Assembly (NCBI GenBank): GCA_008360955.1
Contig: LUCM01002245.1
Coordinates: forward strand, 8,745-72,744
From: Fasciolopsis buskii
Taxonomy: Eukaryota; Platyhelminthes; Trematoda; Plagiorchiida; Fasciolidae
Reading direction: 5' to 3'
DNA: 64,000 bases
Part shown: positions 1 to 13,449 of the stretch, one piece after another
Layout: every line of letters starts with the position of its first letter
Position numbering within the stretch: the first letter of the stretch is position 1
Notes under the pieces: generated by a model
Told to the model about the DNA's origin: nothing
Database searches by the model: none
Seen by the model: only the letters and a program-made list of their open reading frames with translations
Made by a program: the position numbers and the translations under genes

Positions 1-599
1 CAGAGGCGGCTCCATTTTACAGTTATTACCGACCATTCTGATTTCTTTTCCATGAAACTGTGTGCTTCAATTTCAAGTGGTGATAATTGTTTGCTTCAGT
101 TCAGGTTCAAAATATACTCCCAATCAGCATTCCATTCCTCCAAGTAAACAAATCAAATCCGAGTTCTCCTCCTTAACTTTTCCCACAACGATCTTACTCT
201 TCTTCAGAAATCCCCTGCACACGCATCTGTTTGTTTATCTTTTGAACTCTCTGCTCAACGACAATGTCAAACTCTTCACGAAGTCGGCCAACGCGATGTT
301 TGATATTTTCTCTCCCTTAGAAAGACTATTAATCTTAAACGGCTGCATTTTCTCCCAGATACTGAAATCTTTAAGGAGACGCAAGGGGCACCTCTACAAA
401 TCCCGTAATAACCCAAGCGTTCAAAATATTTCCATCTTAGTAAAAGCTTAACTCAAGCGCATCGACACGACATTTGCCAGCCAACTCTTGAGTAGTAACA
501 GCAACCAATTTCTATAGTAAGGCATTCGACTGTTGTGTGGGAAGAAGAAACATGCAAAAATTTCTGCGGATGTCGACAGCATCACCCATGCTTTCATCC

Positions 600-2240
600 A
601 TCCTTCCACTTATACCCTAATCATATTTGGACAGGGTGATGATGTGACAGTTACAGGTTTTTCTATGGAATAGGCGTTCGAGCTTCTGCGCACCACTAAA
701 ATTACCACAGCCGTTGGTCCTGACAATCTGTCTTCAGCTCTTCTAAGGCATGATGCAGTGGCTCTGACGGATGCATTCACTGCTCTGATTAACTCACAAT
801 TATGCTCGTCTTCTATCTCTGACTTCTGTAGACTTGTCACTATTGTCCCCATCCCAAAATCTAGCAGTTCTACTGCTTTGGCAAAGCGCTTTCACATCAT
901 CGCCTTAGGATCTTCCGATCTTAAACTAACCGAGCGCGATGTGCTTAAGCACCTGCGTTCTTCTTCTGTGTATCCTCCTGACGACCCTTTTCAGTTTGCC
1001 TATAACTCTAACAGATCCACTTTGAACGCTATCGCCTCTCTTATTCGCCATATTTTAAGTCTTCAGACGTATCAATGAAATCTGTGCGTTGCGCTTTTCT
1101 AGACTACTCGTCGGCATTCGATTCGGTCCCACGGTCTCTTCTACTTCACAAACTAGAGAAATTTGGTTGTCTCAGGCCTTTATTAGCATGGCCGTCTGAT
1201 TACTTTACTAACCGAACCTAGTGCACACGAATGGACGGTGAAACTTCAAGACCGTTGATTGACAACTCCGGAGTGCTTCAGGGTGCTGCTCTTTCACTGT
1301 TTCTTTTCCTTACTTACATCAGCGACTTATCAACCAGCTCACCCGGTCATCTATTTAAGTATGCTGGTGATACTGCTCTCTCTCAAGGCGTTTCTAGCAA
1401 CGATGATTTTAAAATTTTTCCAACAACTTATCTTCTATCCACGATTTATGTGAATAGGCTGTTTTAAACCTTAACTTATCTAATTCTTTCGAATCACTGT
1501 TCTGCAACTCTCGGTCGGCCAACCCATCCGAAACCTTTTCCATCAACTGAAAACCACTTACCAGGGTTGATTCTCTGAAATATCTATAGGTAATTATTGA
1601 TAAAAATCTGGATTGAACTCGTCCCATTTCTACCTGTTTAAAGGATCTCCTTAGATTGTCATTTAAAATCGGAATCTTCAATCCTAGAAGGTGAAACGAA
1701 GCACCATCTCCAGATATGAATACCAATGTGTTTTTTCCAATCTTTCGTTATTGTTCTCCTGTTATTTCTCCAGTTTTACTTTAAAACGACTTTAAAAGTC
1801 TTCACCGGGGGCTATCAATTATAGCCCGTGTAGTTCTATGTCAATCTATGTGATCAGCATTCCTCATGATTTGAAAAATTCGCTCACAATATTCCTTCAG
1901 GTCCCGTGCATCCTCTTCACAACGATTTTTCAAAATGTCGTTTTCGTATTTCTACACGATCCACATTTCTTTCTCTATCCTCTACGATCGACATCTATAG
2001 GAACTGCATAGTCCCATATTTAGCACGCATTTTGACAAACTGTGTCGGTGTTTCAACCGAACTCCTGAGCAACCTGTCATAATTTGCTCAAATCATTCCT
2101 CGATGAGCCTTTTTGTTTTCACATTTTAAGAAGTGATGAGTGTTACCTTTTCTTATTTTTCCCCACATCCTTCTTTGAATGAAATGCAACATTATTTGTC
2201 GTAGTCAAAATTCTATACAATGTATAAAATGCAATACATT
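600..2240 (+). mobile_element. CR1/Jockey-like non-LTR retrotransposon, decayed, with 3' tail
   Basis: A reverse transcriptase domain can be read along the plus strand through several frameshifts and stops. Near 700-750 is a GPD-N-L segment typical of the RT0/RT1 region, near 845-860 a VPIPK stretch, and near 990 a QFAY-N-RST motif. Motif A (LDYSSAFDSVPR) is near 1,100-1,135, motif B (SGVLQGAALS) near 1,268, and motif C near 1,360 reads YAGD where an active enzyme has YADD. No frame longer than about 106 codons survives, so the copy is dead. From about 1,990 to 2,240 the sequence matches, with divergence, a tail found again at 2,985-3,270 and 19,440-19,660. The element type is inferred from the RT motifs; CR1 versus Jockey cannot be settled by eye. 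Confidence 0.8.
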
Positions 2241-2984
2241 GCAATAGAGTACTGATCGATGACTGCAAATGAAATACCGAGGACAGCAGTTCCAGTGGGA
2301 AAACATACTGACGGTGGCACGGAAACATTATCAACTCCTTTTGGTTTTTATTATCAAAAGTATCTAATACAACTGAATAGGCTACGGAACACCATAATCC
2401 TTGATTAATAACTCGGGAGTAACCCCGCGTTGCCGTTGTTTATTCACGTTTGTTTTCCACGTGCATTAGTGACCTTTTACCTTCTTTATCTACATTGTAT
2501 GGGGTGGTGTAGCGCTTACAGTTTTTAAAACAATTTCTAATCCAACTGCATTTTTCCGTTCCAGACTGTTTAGGTCCTAATAAATTCAATTTGTCTGCAC
2601 TATCTGTGCAATCGCCCGTCAGCCGGCTTAGCTGAACCTTTCGCTACTTACTCGGAAGCACTTACCGAAGCTGACTCAAATCAAGACTTTGTTAGTGTTG
2701 AAATTTTGAAGTGCACTTCTCACTCCCATCTGTGTAAAGACTTTCTGAGGGCACTCACTTCACATCAGAATCCTCGACACTGTCGTTTTGCAAGTTGATG
2801 CGTTTTTAATTCCTCTTTACCATGCTCCTATTTTTCAAGTTTACATAAGAAAGAATTTTACCTTCTTTGCTAGTGATTGTTAATTATTAGACAACTGTCA
2901 TTCACACCATTAAACGAACTGCCCATTAATCTGTCTGATCATTACTTAACCACATGCGATACCTTCCGATCTGGCCCATCTGCT

Positions 2985-3270
2985 CGATAATCACTCAGCT
3001 TGCCACTCTCCGATTTCCACACGATCAGCTTTTTGTCCCGTGCCTTTCAGTAACTGCATGTATAGGAACTCCAGTGCGCTGTAGTTAGCACACATTCAGG
3101 CAAACCGAGATCGTGTATCAGCTGACTTCCCGAATGATCTATTATAATTACTTGAATTGCTCATTTCACATGATTTTCTTTCTGACGCATTTGTCTTACA
3201 AAGGGATAAGTTTAACCCTTTTTTCTCCCTTGTACTTTTTGATTGAAATGCAACATATCATACACGCAAA
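2985..3270 (+). mobile_element. 3' tail fragment of the same LINE family
   Basis: This stretch parallels 1,940-2,240 block by block: a cacgat segment, then tataggaact near 3,060, then a tagcacacatt segment, and finally gattgaaatgcaacat near 3,240. No reverse transcriptase motifs precede it, so it looks like a 5'-truncated insertion, the usual product of target-primed reverse transcription. Confidence 0.5.
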
Positions 3271-3299
3271 CGCCTAAACAATACAATACAAAACAACAA

Positions 3300-6200
3300 A
3301 TGGATAAATTATTTTTGTATCTACTCCGTTTTACTAATTTCTTCTGAGAGTAATTCAGCACACTTTTCGACTTGAAATCTACCGTTTCTTTGTGAGTGGA
3401 ATGAAACAAAATTCAAAAAACTCACTCCATTGAGGATGTGATATTTCGTATAGAACAAAAGCAATTCAACAGAAAGTGCATTTTAATTCACTTATCGTTT
3501 TTATGTCGACATTTGAGTTGAGTTGGGAGTGAAGTTGCGCTGACGAAATTCGTGAATTTTGGAAACAAATGGATAGTTTCATTGTTTTTTTTTTCTTGTT
3601 CAATTTTGATTATCTCTTACATATACGCACCAAAATATCCGGTAACCCAGTGACCACAATAAAACGGGCTTTCACAGGAGAATCGAATGACCCGTGATCC
3701 TTTAAAATACCCATGTGTATTCAACTGAATGAGATCACTGACTGTAGACAAAAATAGGAATTATGTCACCCTTTCCTTCGGAGGTAGTATGAAGTCACAA
3801 TCTTATGAATGGACTTATTAAAGATAAGTTGGTTTGTTTAGTCCGAGGTTACGTACCATGAACTTGTTTAAAGTGGAAGAAAGATGGTAGGTATTGTAGT
3901 AATAATAATATTTGTAGCTTTTCATTGAATGGAAGACAAATGTGCGATATTGTTCGGTCAAGCGAAATGAATGGTTGCCTACACGACTTCCATAGGCACA
4001 GCTTTCGAGATTCTTCTGAAGTAGAGGACTCCTCGGTGAATTACGCTTGTGATCCCGCACTGTAAACATCAAGTGAGTGGGTAAAATATTTAACCATGAT
4101 TGAAGATTTCAACGGTCCACATCTATCATCCATTAATTAAGTTGTAAACCCTGCGGTTGGACTATTGTGAGTTAATTGTCTTAGCTGCTGAATTACCTGA
4201 GTTAGCGGAAAGCGGCTAATAAAATTTTACTACGTTATTTATCATCTACCTAGGTTTTTAAAGGCCAAAAGCAGCGGGCTCGTCGCATTCGACTGCCATG
4301 TTGGATGACTTTTCTGAACACTATTCAACGACTATGACTACTTAGTAGGCGTAAACAATAGCAAATTACATGGTACATGAGTGCTTAATTATGTTGCAAA
4401 AGCAACTCCATGGTTTTCATCGCATCAGGGTAACTTTATTTCACATAAAATAAAATACAATATGGAGGCCAAATCCCATGGTCAAGAGATACACGTCAAA
4501 GAGGGGGTGAAATTCATGGAAAAGCCAGCTTATTGAAGAGAGGAAGATTGTAAGTGGGTGGGAAGACGAAAGGTGAGCGGCTGTTGCAACGTTTCACATC
4601 CAGGGGCAAAAGAAGGCTAAGTAACACAAGCACGATATCTGGCAACAAAACCTAGATAGAAGTTGCATGCGCCTTGTGTACAAGATGAAAAGAGGTTATA
4701 AAACGAGGATCTGCTGAGTCGACTTTCAAAAAACCAATATACTATCGATAAAATAAAGGCAGACAGGTAATCTCCTGATGATGAACCAGTGAATACAAAT
4801 AGGATCCTCAAGATGAGTCGTCCAGTAGACAGACAATAAGAGAAGTGGACAATTTATTATCCCCACGATTGATAGCAGTATGCACATCCGAGGTGGATCT
4901 GAGCTTTATGCAGCTTCCAACTAGCGTTCTGTCGATTACTGAGAATAATGATTATTCCGCAACCCTTGGCGACTACATCTCCAATCACAGAAAGTGGTAT
5001 GGTCGCTTGAAATGCAAGTACGGTTGCAATGGGTCGGTCTTGCTTGACTAAGGAGTAAGTGCTGAGGTTTATACCGTGTATATGTCACGTTTGTGGTAGG
5101 TCTATAAAGAACCGCGTTGACCCTTGAAAAATTAACATTCAGCTTTATTGATTGTGAAACACTTAACTGCACAACAGTTTTTGATTCGTGACATCTTACC
5201 TTCCAACCACATTGATGAATACTCATTCATGTGAGTGATCGACAAATAATCCGAGTTTGTATCTTGAAAAGTTGATCTTTCCACGGGCTAGAAGTCAACT
5301 AGCCATCAGCCCAACGGAAACCAGAAATTCTTCAACTTCCTTTATTTTATTTATATTGCATATTTTGTGACACCAAAAGTTGTCTAACAATAAATAAAAT
5401 CTTTTCTTCACTGCATGAATACGAAGTAGTAAAGAAAAACGCGTCCTTTTCATCCGCTTGGGAACGAAAGCAACAGAAGAGATGTTATCAAAATCATCTG
5501 TATAAATGTTTTAAAAGGTAACGGAAGATATGTGAGAAACGGACTCAGTAATTCGGGCGATGAAAGTGGGGCCGAATTTGACACAGACGGAAATAATCAT
5601 CGCCCGTGGGCTGTGTACGATCGAATCTGCAGACAGAAGACTGCGCGAAAGCGTGGCATGGCATGTCGTCTGAACCCATCGGTCGGGTTAGTGCATTGGA
5701 ATAATTTCACCAATAACAGTCTATTTGCAACTACTGTTGTAAATATACAATCAATAGATGTCTACGCGATGTTGACAACGTTAACCTAAACATAAAAAAC
5801 GTCAAGACAACTTAGTACCAACTTGCAGTTGGTAAGAAAACAGCGTTTTACAAAATTGACCTTTTTTCTTGAGGATCTCGTAATTTCCATCAGTATAACT
5901 GAAATTTCAATATGTATTTGAATAGTACCTTTCTTACTAATCCGCAGTGATCGGATTCCCATGGATCAGAATCTCGTGCATCACAAGCATTTTATGTTAC
6001 AGCTTGAAGCAATTAGTTTGCAACCACCAAACTATTCGGCCTATTCTGAATACTGCGGAATACTTAAAAAGTAATGACTTTTCGTGTGTAATGACCGTTA
6101 AAAGCTCACAAACTTTCTATGAATCTGTGAGAATGGGATAGCCACCGAAAAATGACCAGCACGCTGTCCGGTGCCGTTGACATGAACAGCATACCGCAAG

Positions 6201-7480
6201 ACATGTAGCTTTACAAGAAATGTTGTCGTCCGAGTTAGATTCCACTGGTTGGTTCTGTGTAGCGCGATTTGGTATTTTACGTCTGTCTCCGCTTAATGTC
6301 TGCACCAATCACGACAAATGAGTCAGCAACCTGGACAAGGTTTCCAGCGGAACCCATGATTTAATTTACAAATGTTTGAGACACGAATAGAGCAAAACGT
6401 CAGCAAATATAAGCTGATTTATTCGGATAAGTTCAACTTTTCTGGCTAAGCTTGAGCAGAACAAACTGTCGGTAAATTTCCCTATACACGTTCTTCATTA
6501 CATTCCTCTCGCAATTTTACAAACGCGAAGAATAGAATACTGGAAGTTCATTGGCTCACGATTTCAGGATCATTCTCCATTTTCAGTACTCCGGGCATTT
6601 ACCCTATTTATATGTGCAAGAAAAATTCTTATCACCAAATATTATCACAAATGCTTTTATCAGCCGCACGTAATTTTTTACGTATGACGGTTGATTTACT
6701 TTCTCGTTTAAAGTTCTTCAGTACAAACCTGACTAGGTTAATGGCGATCGAAAGCGATACGTTCCCAAGAAGTCACAACATTTTTGGTGAAAGGATGGCA
6801 GGTAACTCCTTTTGATACATGCATATTTTTATATATGTTTGTTCAGCATAGTTAATCACTCAATATCCTGCAGAATGCAGTAAAAAAATAGGGTAACCAA
6901 TTACAAGTTTTACGAAGCACAATACGTCGGGAAGTGCCCAACGATATCCTTCAAAGGTTAATGCAGTTGTGATAAAAATGTGTCCCCTTTTGTTTCCAGT
7001 ATCTAGTCTTGCATGCATTCACGCGTTCAAGAAACACATTCGAATAATTACATTGCTGACCAACGTAAATAAAATTATCCCCATAGTCAGTGATCCACAC
7101 GAACGTCAAGAGAACCAGTCCTGTGCCTATTTTGTGCTCTGATCAGGCGGAAAATGGCGGGATATTTGGATGTGCGTAATGTCAATTTAACCTTCCCGTC
7201 TCCGAACTCATCGGTACAATATAGACTGCAGGTGCTCAATGACCTATACGCCTTTAAACTGTGTCATTACTGCTCAGTAATAAAGAAAAAACAATCTGTT
7301 AGGCTAGACTACTGGACTGAAACCAAACTGTTATTATCACTTTAATCGAACATAAGACAATATAACACTAGGTAAGTCTTCAGTCCGTGCATTCGCTCGT
7401 GAATGGTTCTTATACATAAAGAAGACATCGTTCTTCTGTCTAACTTACCTTGGGGTTTGCATCGTTTTACTGCAACCAGC
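3300..7480. other. No supported gene
   Basis: Only short open frames (under 100 codons) occur, on both strands and without family motifs or convincing paired splice sites. The plus frame at 4,845-5,051 and the minus frame at 4,936-5,226 overlap each other and neither is recognisable. The composition is AT-rich, unremarkable intergenic DNA. Confidence 0.5.
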
Positions 7481-7481
7481 A

Positions 7482-7575
7482 TTAGAGTGCATCAGTACCC
7501 GGGATTCGAACCCTGTCTTTCATTCCAGATAACCTGTGGTAGCTCTGTACTACCAGCTCCCCGTTCAAGCCAGTT
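7482..7575 (-). mobile_element. tRNA-like SINE head (pol III A and B box)
   Basis: On the minus strand a TGGTAGTACAGAG segment resembling an A box is followed about 45 bases later by GGGTTCGAATCCC, a near-perfect pol III B box. The surrounding bases do not fold into a full cloverleaf that I can verify, so a tRNA-derived SINE or tRNA pseudogene is more likely than a working tRNA. Confidence 0.4.
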
Positions 7576-7599
7576 ACACTTAAAAAGTACCCTTTGATT

Positions 7600-9580
7600 C
7601 GCTAGAAATATCTTATTTCACGAAATAAAAAGAAACCATGCAAATACGAGATGCAAATTGACTTAACTTAATTGAATTGATGGTGTGGTAGTATCTCGAC
7701 TTAAATAGTCTTAGGCGGCTTGGTAAACTCACAAAGCTGCATTGAAAAGATGATAGTTGAAAGTGCATCGTATAGCTTGTTTTGCAATTTATTAACAAAA
7801 TCGTTTCCATTTTCAACAAACCCAACACGGTAATCCAATCTGACGAACGTTTATCGGTCCGAAACTCTCTAATATGACCGAACAGAAGACTACGTTATCA
7901 AGATTTGGAAAATACAGGCATGACATGATCAGCTAGTACTGTCAAAAAATGCGTGCACATTCATAGATATATCAAGCAAACATGAAAGCATGCTGGTGAG
8001 TGAATAACAATTAAGCGGTGTACAGATGTATGAAGTGAACATTCAAAGGCAAAGTCACCGTTATCCAATGGAATGAATCAAACTGAAGCATAAAATAAAA
8101 CAGACCGAATAACAAAGAAAAGCAGCAAGGAGACTTTAGTTGCAAATCACTTTTTTTTCCTGAGGAGTTCAGAAAACTGTGGGCAAGAAGTTTGATTTTT
8201 CATCCTGATCGACAGTGTCGAAGTTGAAACTAAGCAATTTCGGTTCCATAATTTATGTGAAATACACCCAAAGCACTGTTAATTGTTGGGAAATGTTACA
8301 ACAAAGTTTGCACATACCCACAACAAAAAATCCATAAAACAATATTTCGTACGAGAATCTTTCCTTTTTTAGATTCGAACATTCAGTGCTGTCGATGCCA
8401 AAATAGAAATCCATGACTTTCGGTTACCCTAAGCAAGATTATCCTACCCGTTCTTGCCAACACAGCCCATGGACTTTAGCCCGTTTCACTATGCATGGCA
8501 TCATCTTAAAATTAGTCACCATGTCGGTTAAATCGTTAGTCTAGTTGGTTCTCCAGGTCCCACATTTAGGTAGCTCCTTACTGACTCGGGATGGCCAAAT
8601 TTTTCACCTCGATTTGATTATTCCGAGACACCCTTCAGACAGTCTTGTCGAAAATCGCCCACAAAAGGGACTAATCAACAGGAACATGTTCGACGTTGTA
8701 AGCACTGATTGTTTATCTGTGATAGAGTACCGCGAAAAGACAAGTAACCTAAAAAATATTGTTTGGATTTTGTGATAAAGAAAAAGTGATCATCCATTGA
8801 CGCATCAATGAGCAAATCCCGATGTCAGAGTACTATCGAAGGTAAACGTTTCACTAGCAAGGAATCATATTCGTCCGTATGTCTGAACCAATTTAAGCCC
8901 ATATGTTGTGTATTCTCTTTCGTCCATCTCACTGCTCGCCTCACTTGGCCAATTCTCTGTGTCTTGGAACGCTATTTCCGCAGACACACACGCAGCTGTT
9001 ATTGGGCCACTCATCACGACCATCTGAAGCTGTCTCGGCTTTTTGTAAGTCAAAGGTTAATGGCATCATAATAAAATAGATTTTATCATAAGTGGCAATG
9101 TAAAGGGAATTCCCTAGAAAAAATTACTCCCCTGCTTTTTCATGCAGCACTCATTTGAACGACAGTGGAACCACGTATTTCAGGTCGGAAAATTGTCAGC
9201 AGCGGGTAATGTGCATATTTTTGTTTCATCTAACGTCAAAGCATTATATGCCATCCACACCCTTGTCATTGTCAGTGTCTATTGTTTACGAACATTTTTT
9301 TGCCTGTCATTTACTCCCCACACTCATCCAAGTTAAATAAAAATTGCCTCTAATAGAACCGGAATGGTAACTCTAGTTTCCAAACACACAGTCTGAGTTA
9401 CAGACAATTGATCTTTACCAATCCAGAAGATGGAGAAAATTATAAGATTAACTGGGAATTTGCCACGCTTCACAATGTAGCTTCGTGAGCTCCCGGTCCA
9501 GCTATCGCAACTAGGACGTGCAAATTAACTTGAAAATTCTTCATACGGTGCCCATACAACTTAATTTTGGGAATTCTCAA
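7600..9580. other. No supported gene
   Basis: Short frames only (longest about 87 codons at 8,808-9,071). I see no recognisable motif and no repeat shared with the rest of the window. Confidence 0.5.
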
Positions 9581-9584
9581 AGCA

Positions 9585-10660
9585 CGTAGTGTGTCCTTTG
9601 TCTCCTAAATGTGTGGTTTCCATAGTCACAAAACGTCAGGTCGGGTTGGGGCTTATGGCTAACTTTCACTATCCTCCGCAGTCTCTAGTGTATTACGGCA
9701 ATGCTGCTCTATATTCCCATTTCTTTTCAAATTTGCCATACGGGATGTTCTACAGAACGCTTTTTTCTGGTCTTTTAGATGGTGGAGTTGAATTCCTCCA
9801 AGGGAACGGAGCTTTTGACTCGAAATATCCTGATGATATGGCAATACTGAGTGACAGTGCACAAGCAACTCAACGTACGTTAGACTGCTTGGTGATTGAG
9901 ATATCTAGGTACTGTGTTTTGCATCCTAAAGATGCAAGGCACTTCCTCAAGACTGTCAGGGGTCTGTGCCTGCACTCACCCCTTGTGGTGATCAGTTGGA
10001 GGTAGCCACTAGTTTCAAGTACCTCAAGAACCTCACGAACAACCGGTGGAGGTGTTGGGGAGGAGGTCTTATTAAGAATTGTGAAAGCCAAAGCAGCTTT
10101 CGAGAACCTGTGATAATTGTGGCGCCGCCAGAGTTGGTAGTGTCCTACTTTACGGTTTCGAGACTTGCCCCGCCCGTCTTGACGATGTCCGGCAACTTTC
10201 TGTATTCTACCACCGATGTCCCCGAAGCATCGCTCGTGTCTGGTGGGAACATCGAATGAGCAATGACTAAGTGCGTCGTCGTGTGCCGGGCGCAGACAGT
10301 TTTCTGATTGAGATAGTCGCTCTGCGTAGCCTCTGGTGGCTTCGACACGTATTGCGTATGCCTATCTATCGTCAGCCTTTTCGTGCTCCTTTTAAATGTC
10401 CTGGACAAGGGCGAAAGAAGCGACATGACGTTCAAGCTATCACTTGACGTAGAGAAATGAAGAAGTCAGCTTCGGCTTTGGCCTCGTTTGGTGATTCGCT
10501 GTTTCGTGGTTGGGACCCAGGAGATGAGGATTGTTGTTGCTTGAACACGCTGAGAGGCATGAGTCAGAACCGAAGTCACTGGTGCAAAGGCTGTGGGGTC
10601 AGTCCGTAGAACTCACTTCCTAGAAATTATCTGAAAACAACCAAAAACCCTTAAAAGCGG
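9585..10660 (+). mobile_element. RTE-like LINE, C-terminal half of reverse transcriptase and 3' end
   Basis: The plus frame from 9,589 to 10,005 carries a degenerate active-site motif, YPDDMAILSD (from 9,826), followed by a segment ending HPKDARHFL that matches the region after motif C in RTE elements. In shifted frames come a SFKYL segment (near 10,012), a GFETCPARLDDVRQL-like stretch (near 10,155) and LRSLWWLRHVLRMP (near 10,320-10,365), the conserved tail of RTE-type flatworm elements. The frames are broken by shifts and stops. The 3' end runs into an A-rich stretch near 10,630-10,680. The A of YADD is P here, consistent with decay. Confidence 0.75.
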
Positions 10661-10794
10661 AGGGTGAAAACACAAAAATACAGTCGGCTTGTTGTGGTTC
10701 ATCACTTTTTCCCTGTTGTTTGTCACCCGCCTGTGTTGTCCCATTTACATGTTGCTTTTGTACTGCGTCATGAATACAGGAAATACCAATTTAT

Positions 10795-10915
10795 ATATAT
10801 TTATATGCATATATATGGCATTGGTTTGTTCGCTGAGCTAGGCAATGTGATTGTAAACGTTTCATCACCTATCGAGGTGACTTCGTCTTATATATATATA
10901 TATATATATATATAT
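10795..10915 (+). repeat. TA-flanked dispersed repeat fragment, copy 1, with (TA)n
   Basis: A block beginning ggtttgttcgctgagctagg (10,823) and running through a ttcatcacc segment near 10,860 recurs with few changes at 47,712-47,775. In both copies a tatat tract lies immediately upstream. Here a second (TA)n of about 26 bases follows at 10,889-10,914. Confidence 0.7.
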
Positions 10916-10949
10916 GCTCATATTTATTCGACCGGTTGATCAAGCTTTT

Positions 10950-12030
10950 TGGTGGCTTTTCAAGGCTGAATTGATGGGCAAGTTTTCATAGTAAAATGTA
11001 CTCTTGGCATTAATAGCCATCACTTATCACAATTGATTATATCAAGTCCTCCGTCCTTATTTATCCAACTATGATTGGCTAGATGGCAGCAACCCCAAGT
11101 GCAGAAGTAGGGCAAATGATTAAAAAAATCAAACTTTTGACTCACCCTCCTCGCACAGAAATGGATGCCCTCCACTGGCAGTATTCCCGGCAGAGGTTAC
11201 CAAACACGTTCCTAGTCAAACATAGATAACGTGGTAAACAAATATCTGACAATTCCACTCTTTCTACTGGCCTTGGTTATTCTTGAGATTAACCAGGTCC
11301 ACTAGAAACCCAGTAGACACATAACTAAATGCGCACTGTTTCTTACCTTACGGTTCAAAATAAAGGTTATTGGTAAATTCTTGTGGATGTCATTGACTAT
11401 GCTTCTTGGTTAGCTCAAAGGGTCTCAAAATTGAGCATGAGATGATAAAACGCTGTTTCTAGTTGTCGGTAAGTGGGTTTGTTTCCGATCAAATGATATG
11501 CAACGAGCATGGCGTGAAATAAACGTGAGTAAGTAGCTCGCTCGTTTGCATCGTTCTGATTATTTTATCTGGCCTTTCAAACATGGAATCCACCAAGCCA
11601 TCAACCTGGGCTTTACCTAAGCTGTTCTCGACTGAACATCTGAAATTCAAACCAAAAGTAGTGTTACAAATAGCGAAGTCAAGCTGAATAGTCCGTTTAT
11701 CCACCCCGATAAGAGTGAGCTTTCAGCTTTCGAGTAAATAAAGTGCATGACGAGTGGAAACATAAATAGGCAATGTGATCGAGTAAATAACTTCGCAAAG
11801 CCATAATGAAGGACAAAAGTGCATAAACACTACAGTTGGAACGAAGCTCTAGGATCGCTCGTTACCAGCTCTCAATTTAGGTTTAAATAAACTAGGTAAA
11901 GAATAAGACTGAAAGGCACTTTCAGTAAGAAGCACTTGGAATAATGAGAAAATACCTTGGGCAATGTAACTTGAAGACAGTAGTCGAAGGGTTAATAGTA
12001 AGCTGTCTGAAAATTTACTAAAGACATCAA
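10950..12030. other. No supported gene
   Basis: No open frame longer than 71 codons, no shared repeat and no RNA gene recognised. Confidence 0.5.
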
Positions 12031-12039
12031 AAAAGGAAA

Positions 12040-13400
12040 TCAGGAGTACATCCCTGCTAACTCTTCTGCAGCCTGCAAACAGTTTAAAGGTTCGGCAATA
12101 AGAATAAAATCCTTCTCATTCAATCGAGGATTTAATATTGGGATGTAGTAGAACCAGAAAGTAATAAACTGAATAAAATGCGCATACGATATCTTGAGCA
12201 TTTTCGGACAAAAGGAGGAACACACGTTTAACTGGCCCGATGCATGAAAAGTTTTGTGTCCAATTTGTTTCAAAGTAACAAATAAAACAGTAGTTTCACA
12301 TCTTTTTGCCACTAGTTTCCAGAATTGGGAGATTACTGAAGATAAATAAATACTGGGAACCACGCTAAAAATCAACACAATTGGAAACAATCAATGACAG
12401 AGAAGACCAGTCACTGAATTCATTTACACCGCTTTACGCCTTCAACGCTGCAAGGACAGCTAAAATTAGTATCGTCAGCATATATGCAGCCAACAGAATT
12501 GGAGGGAGTGATGAGCGTGTTGACTCAAAGGGGAAAAAGAAATGGAGGTGGAACTGCCCCTTGAAAACTCCTGAGACAATAGCGACATATTCTCGCCGAA
12601 AGAAGCAAACCGATCACGGTTGCAAGATTAGTCACGTAAGAAATTCCGAACGTTTAGGCCATGTCGTTTTGTTTGATATGAAAATGATTACTGCGTTCGA
12701 AGAAATCAGACGTATCAGTAAAGTCACGATAAACAAATCGTACTACGCGGAATCTATCATCAAGTGACGAAACAACTGAACGAACAATATGGCTTACGGC
12801 ACAAGGTTTAGACACCAAAGATTTTTCGCAACTGGCAAGGGATCATAGATTTTAATGTCAGTTAAAATATGACTAAAAAGCAAGTTCCCAAACACATTTA
12901 AAAGAGCAGTGGGCCTATATTTGTCAGATTGTTCTTTCAGAATTGGCCTTATTCCGACGAATATCCATCAATGAAGGATGGTTGCGGTCGCAAGATAGAT
13001 CTTAAAAAAGTTGGATAATGAGGCCGCCAGTAGGAAAAGTAATAAATCGGGTTTAAATCGCCAATGCTTTTAACTCTAAGCAAAGTCTTTAGGACTGAGT
13101 TATCCGAAAATAGTGTAACTTCTGTGAGAACAGCAAATGAGAGCTTTTGCAGAACGGATGATTTAACATCTAATTTTTTAGTAGGATTTGGATTTTGAGC
13201 TGGACAGTTTTAACATGACTTTGCGGATACAGCAGCAACTTTTTCAGATGATTTCAGTTTGGATAATAGTAGTGAGACGTTTGACAGCACGCGGGAAACC
13301 ATCTTTTTAAATCATTAATTTAGCTGAACCATGCCGTCTTAAGTAGAGGGACGAAAATCTTCCAGGTCACAAATAATATCTCAACGGCAGAACTTAAAAC
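12040..13400 (-). mobile_element. Decayed LINE reverse transcriptase, minus strand
   Basis: Read on the minus strand and allowing frameshifts, the order of reverse transcriptase blocks is recognisable. Near 12,950-12,890 a GIRPILKEQSDKYRPTAL stretch resembles the PI-K-NYRPI block. Near 12,570-12,540 a SGVFKGQFHLHFF stretch matches motif B (SGVPQGSVLGPLLF). The minus frame at 12,390-12,040 ends with a YIPILNPRL segment followed by LNCLQ, like the YVRPILE-W-VQR block that follows the RT domain. Motif C is not readable. An old CR1-like insertion is the best explanation and accounts for the otherwise odd 116-codon frame there. Confidence 0.5.
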
Positions 13401-13449
13401 GATCAGTGGGATGCTCGCAGTATTGTGATCTATCGTGCAGAGGAAAATC

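Noticed and set aside
12381..12767. 128-codon plus frame
   Set aside because: It lies antisense to the decayed LINE and has no family signature.
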